Shown: positions 6,998 to 7,585 of the stretch, in pieces | Layout: every line of letters begins with the position of its first letter | Numbering within the stretch: position 1 is the stretch's first letter | Assembly: GCA_014763835.1 (NCBI GenBank) | Contig: JACXUQ010000055.1 | Coordinates: 1 to 7,585 of the forward strand | Source: Thiotrichales bacterium | GTDB lineage: Bacteria > Pseudomonadota > Gammaproteobacteria > Thiomicrospirales > Thiomicrospiraceae | Length of the DNA stretch: 7,585 nt | Reading direction: 5' to 3' | Position numbers and translations under genes: made by a program | The notes under the pieces: model-generated | What the model was told of the DNA's origin: nothing | Seen by the model: the letters and a program-made list of their open reading frames with translations, nothing else | Databases searched by the model: none

Positions 6998-7017
6998 CCC
7001 GGCCTGTTGAGTTTTTT
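6998..7017 (+). repeat. 20-bp direct repeat, copy 2 (behind purA)
   Basis: Exact second copy of the sequence at 1781-1800. It lies beyond the purA terminator and 38 bases from the end of the convergent receiver gene. Confidence 0.8.
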
Positions 7018-7055
7018 GAGCCCGAATTTGGCGAATCGAGCCTGCGGCGGTGATG

Positions 7056-7429
7056 TTAATCGTGAGGCGACATCAACACCTTTTCGATCGCTTTCAGGAG
7101 TTTTTCCGGATTAAAGGGTTTGCTGATCCATCCGGTGGCGCCCAGTTGTTTGCTGTGCTGCTTGATCAATTCATCCGTTTCAGCGCTCATCAACAGTACC
7201 GGGAGATGCCGGTATTCAGTAGTGGCGCGAATGGCCGCCAGCAGCTGCAAGCCGTCCATATTGGGCATATTGATGTCGGAAATCACCCCAGATCGAATGG
7301 GCGCGATTGCAAGGCTTGCAAAGCCATGCAAGCGTCATTGGCGAGTTCCAACGCATAATGTTTTCCCAATACCAGCGCAATCAAAGCACGCATGGATTGA
7401 TCGTCATCGACATAAAGCAAATTTTTCAC
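7056..7429 (-). pseudogene. Frameshifted CheY-like single-domain response regulator
   Basis: Read on the minus strand from GTG at 7429-7427 (GGAG at 7438-7435), frame one gives a receiver N-terminus: MKNLLYVDDDQSMRAL with acidic pocket D8-D10, continuing to RPFDLG and a TGA at 7285-7283. The rest of the domain is in another frame: VISDINMPNMDG with the phospho-acceptor Asp, VLLMSAETDE with the conserved Ser, and GATGWISKPF with the conserved Lys. Removing two bases from the four-G run (C 7286-7289 on +) restores FDLVISDINMP and a 123-residue receiver with D51, S81 and K103; adding one base would also restore frame with one extra residue. No output domain follows, as in CheY-type proteins. Either a real null mutation or a homopolymer sequencing error. 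The C-terminal part alone (ATG 7331) would lack the acidic pocket. No kinase or chemotaxis gene is in the window, so the pathway is unknown. Confidence 0.85.
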
Positions 7430-7461
7430 TTTATCTCCGAGTGAAAAAGGGCGGTCAGCCT

Positions 7462-7487
7462 AGTTTAAACCCTTTCGCATTTAAACT
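7462..7487. promoter_or_regulatory. AGTTTAAA-N10-TTTAAACT palindrome upstream of receiver gene
   Basis: Perfect 8-bp arms at 7462-7469 and 7480-7487 lie about 33-58 bases upstream of the receiver GTG. Read on the minus strand, TTAAGT and TAAACT 17 bases apart form a weak promoter-like pair within it. This is where an operator would be expected, but AT-rich palindromes arise easily. Confidence 0.4.
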
Positions 7488-7491
7488 TAAT

Positions 7492-7585
7492 GAGAGCTTT
7501 GCACGAGTGGGGCGCGAAATAAAAATGAGGAAAAAATTGGCTGGTTGAGGCGGAAAACGCAGCTAATAGCTCGCTATTAGCAAGT
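7492..7585 (-). repeat. 94-bp imperfect inverted repeat, right copy
   Basis: Reverse complement matches 4-97 at 82 of 94 positions without gaps. Read on the minus strand it points into the window and ends 62 bases before the GTG of the receiver gene, so both copies sit immediately upstream of an inward-facing gene. The second stem seen in the left copy is disrupted here by two G-to-T differences (facing left bases 28 and 41). It may continue beyond the window edge. Confidence 0.85.
7562..7581. repeat. Perfect 9-bp-arm palindrome with TC centre (right)
   Basis: GCTAATAGC (7562-7570), TC, GCTATTAGC (7573-7581): the same 20-mer as 8-27, read on the same + strand although the surrounding repeat is inverted. 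The arms are unchanged between copies. Confidence 0.85.

Noticed and set aside
7120..7548. 142-residue + strand open frame over the receiver gene and right repeat
   Set aside because: It is antisense to the clear receiver-domain coding sequence and resembles no family I recognise; a shadow frame.
1..7585. The whole window as a composite transposon or genomic island bounded by the inverted repeats
   Set aside because: The content is an ancestral housekeeping block in its usual order, with no transposase or integrase, so mobility of the block as a unit is unlikely.
1..7585. tRNA, rRNA, CRISPR array or riboswitch
   Set aside because: Gaps between genes are short and I saw no cloverleaf, regularly spaced repeats or recognisable aptamer motif.

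Overview
The window is a core chromosomal block of a gammaproteobacterium. The gene order hfq, hflX, hflK, hflC, a YjeT/DUF2065 gene, hisZ, purA, all on the + strand, is the one known from many non-enteric Gammaproteobacteria. Protein flavour, moderate GC and the HisZ-dependent (short-form) histidine pathway would fit a Thiomicrospira/Hydrogenovibrio-like sulfur oxidiser. That taxonomic placement is inference; the class-level call is firm.

Layout. Bases 4-97 are one copy of a 94-bp imperfect repeat, followed by hfq (134-385) and hflX (463-1770). A 171-bp gap carries a good sigma70-type promoter embedded in a long dyad, and it drives hflK (1942-3159) and hflC (3159-4016), which are translationally coupled. 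A Rho-independent terminator (4037-4063) sits only 8 bases before the small membrane gene of the YjeT family (4072-4260). hisZ (4367-5536) follows a leader with short direct and inverted repeats, then purA (5608-6927) and a terminator that looks bidirectional (6945-6972). On the opposite strand, converging on purA, is a single-domain CheY-like receiver gene (7429 down to 7056) broken by a frameshift in a run of four C (7286-7289). The window ends in the second copy of the 94-bp repeat (7492-7585), in inverted orientation.

How the genes work together. Hfq is the sRNA chaperone. HflX is a ribosome-splitting/rescue GTPase. HflK and HflC form the SPFH-domain inner-membrane complex that encloses and modulates the FtsH protease, and the YjeT-like protein is their habitual small neighbour of unknown function. 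HisZ is the regulatory subunit of the first histidine-biosynthetic enzyme, and PurA makes adenylosuccinate from IMP. These two are metabolically linked because histidine synthesis consumes ATP and releases the purine intermediate AICAR.

No new enzymatic or defence system is visible. The unexplained material is non-coding or degenerate: the inverted 94-bp repeats at both edges, lying directly upstream of hfq and of the receiver gene in the same relative orientation; a 20-bp exact direct repeat behind hflX and purA; the dyad over the hflK promoter; and the frameshifted receiver. No intergenic stretch exceeds 300 bases.
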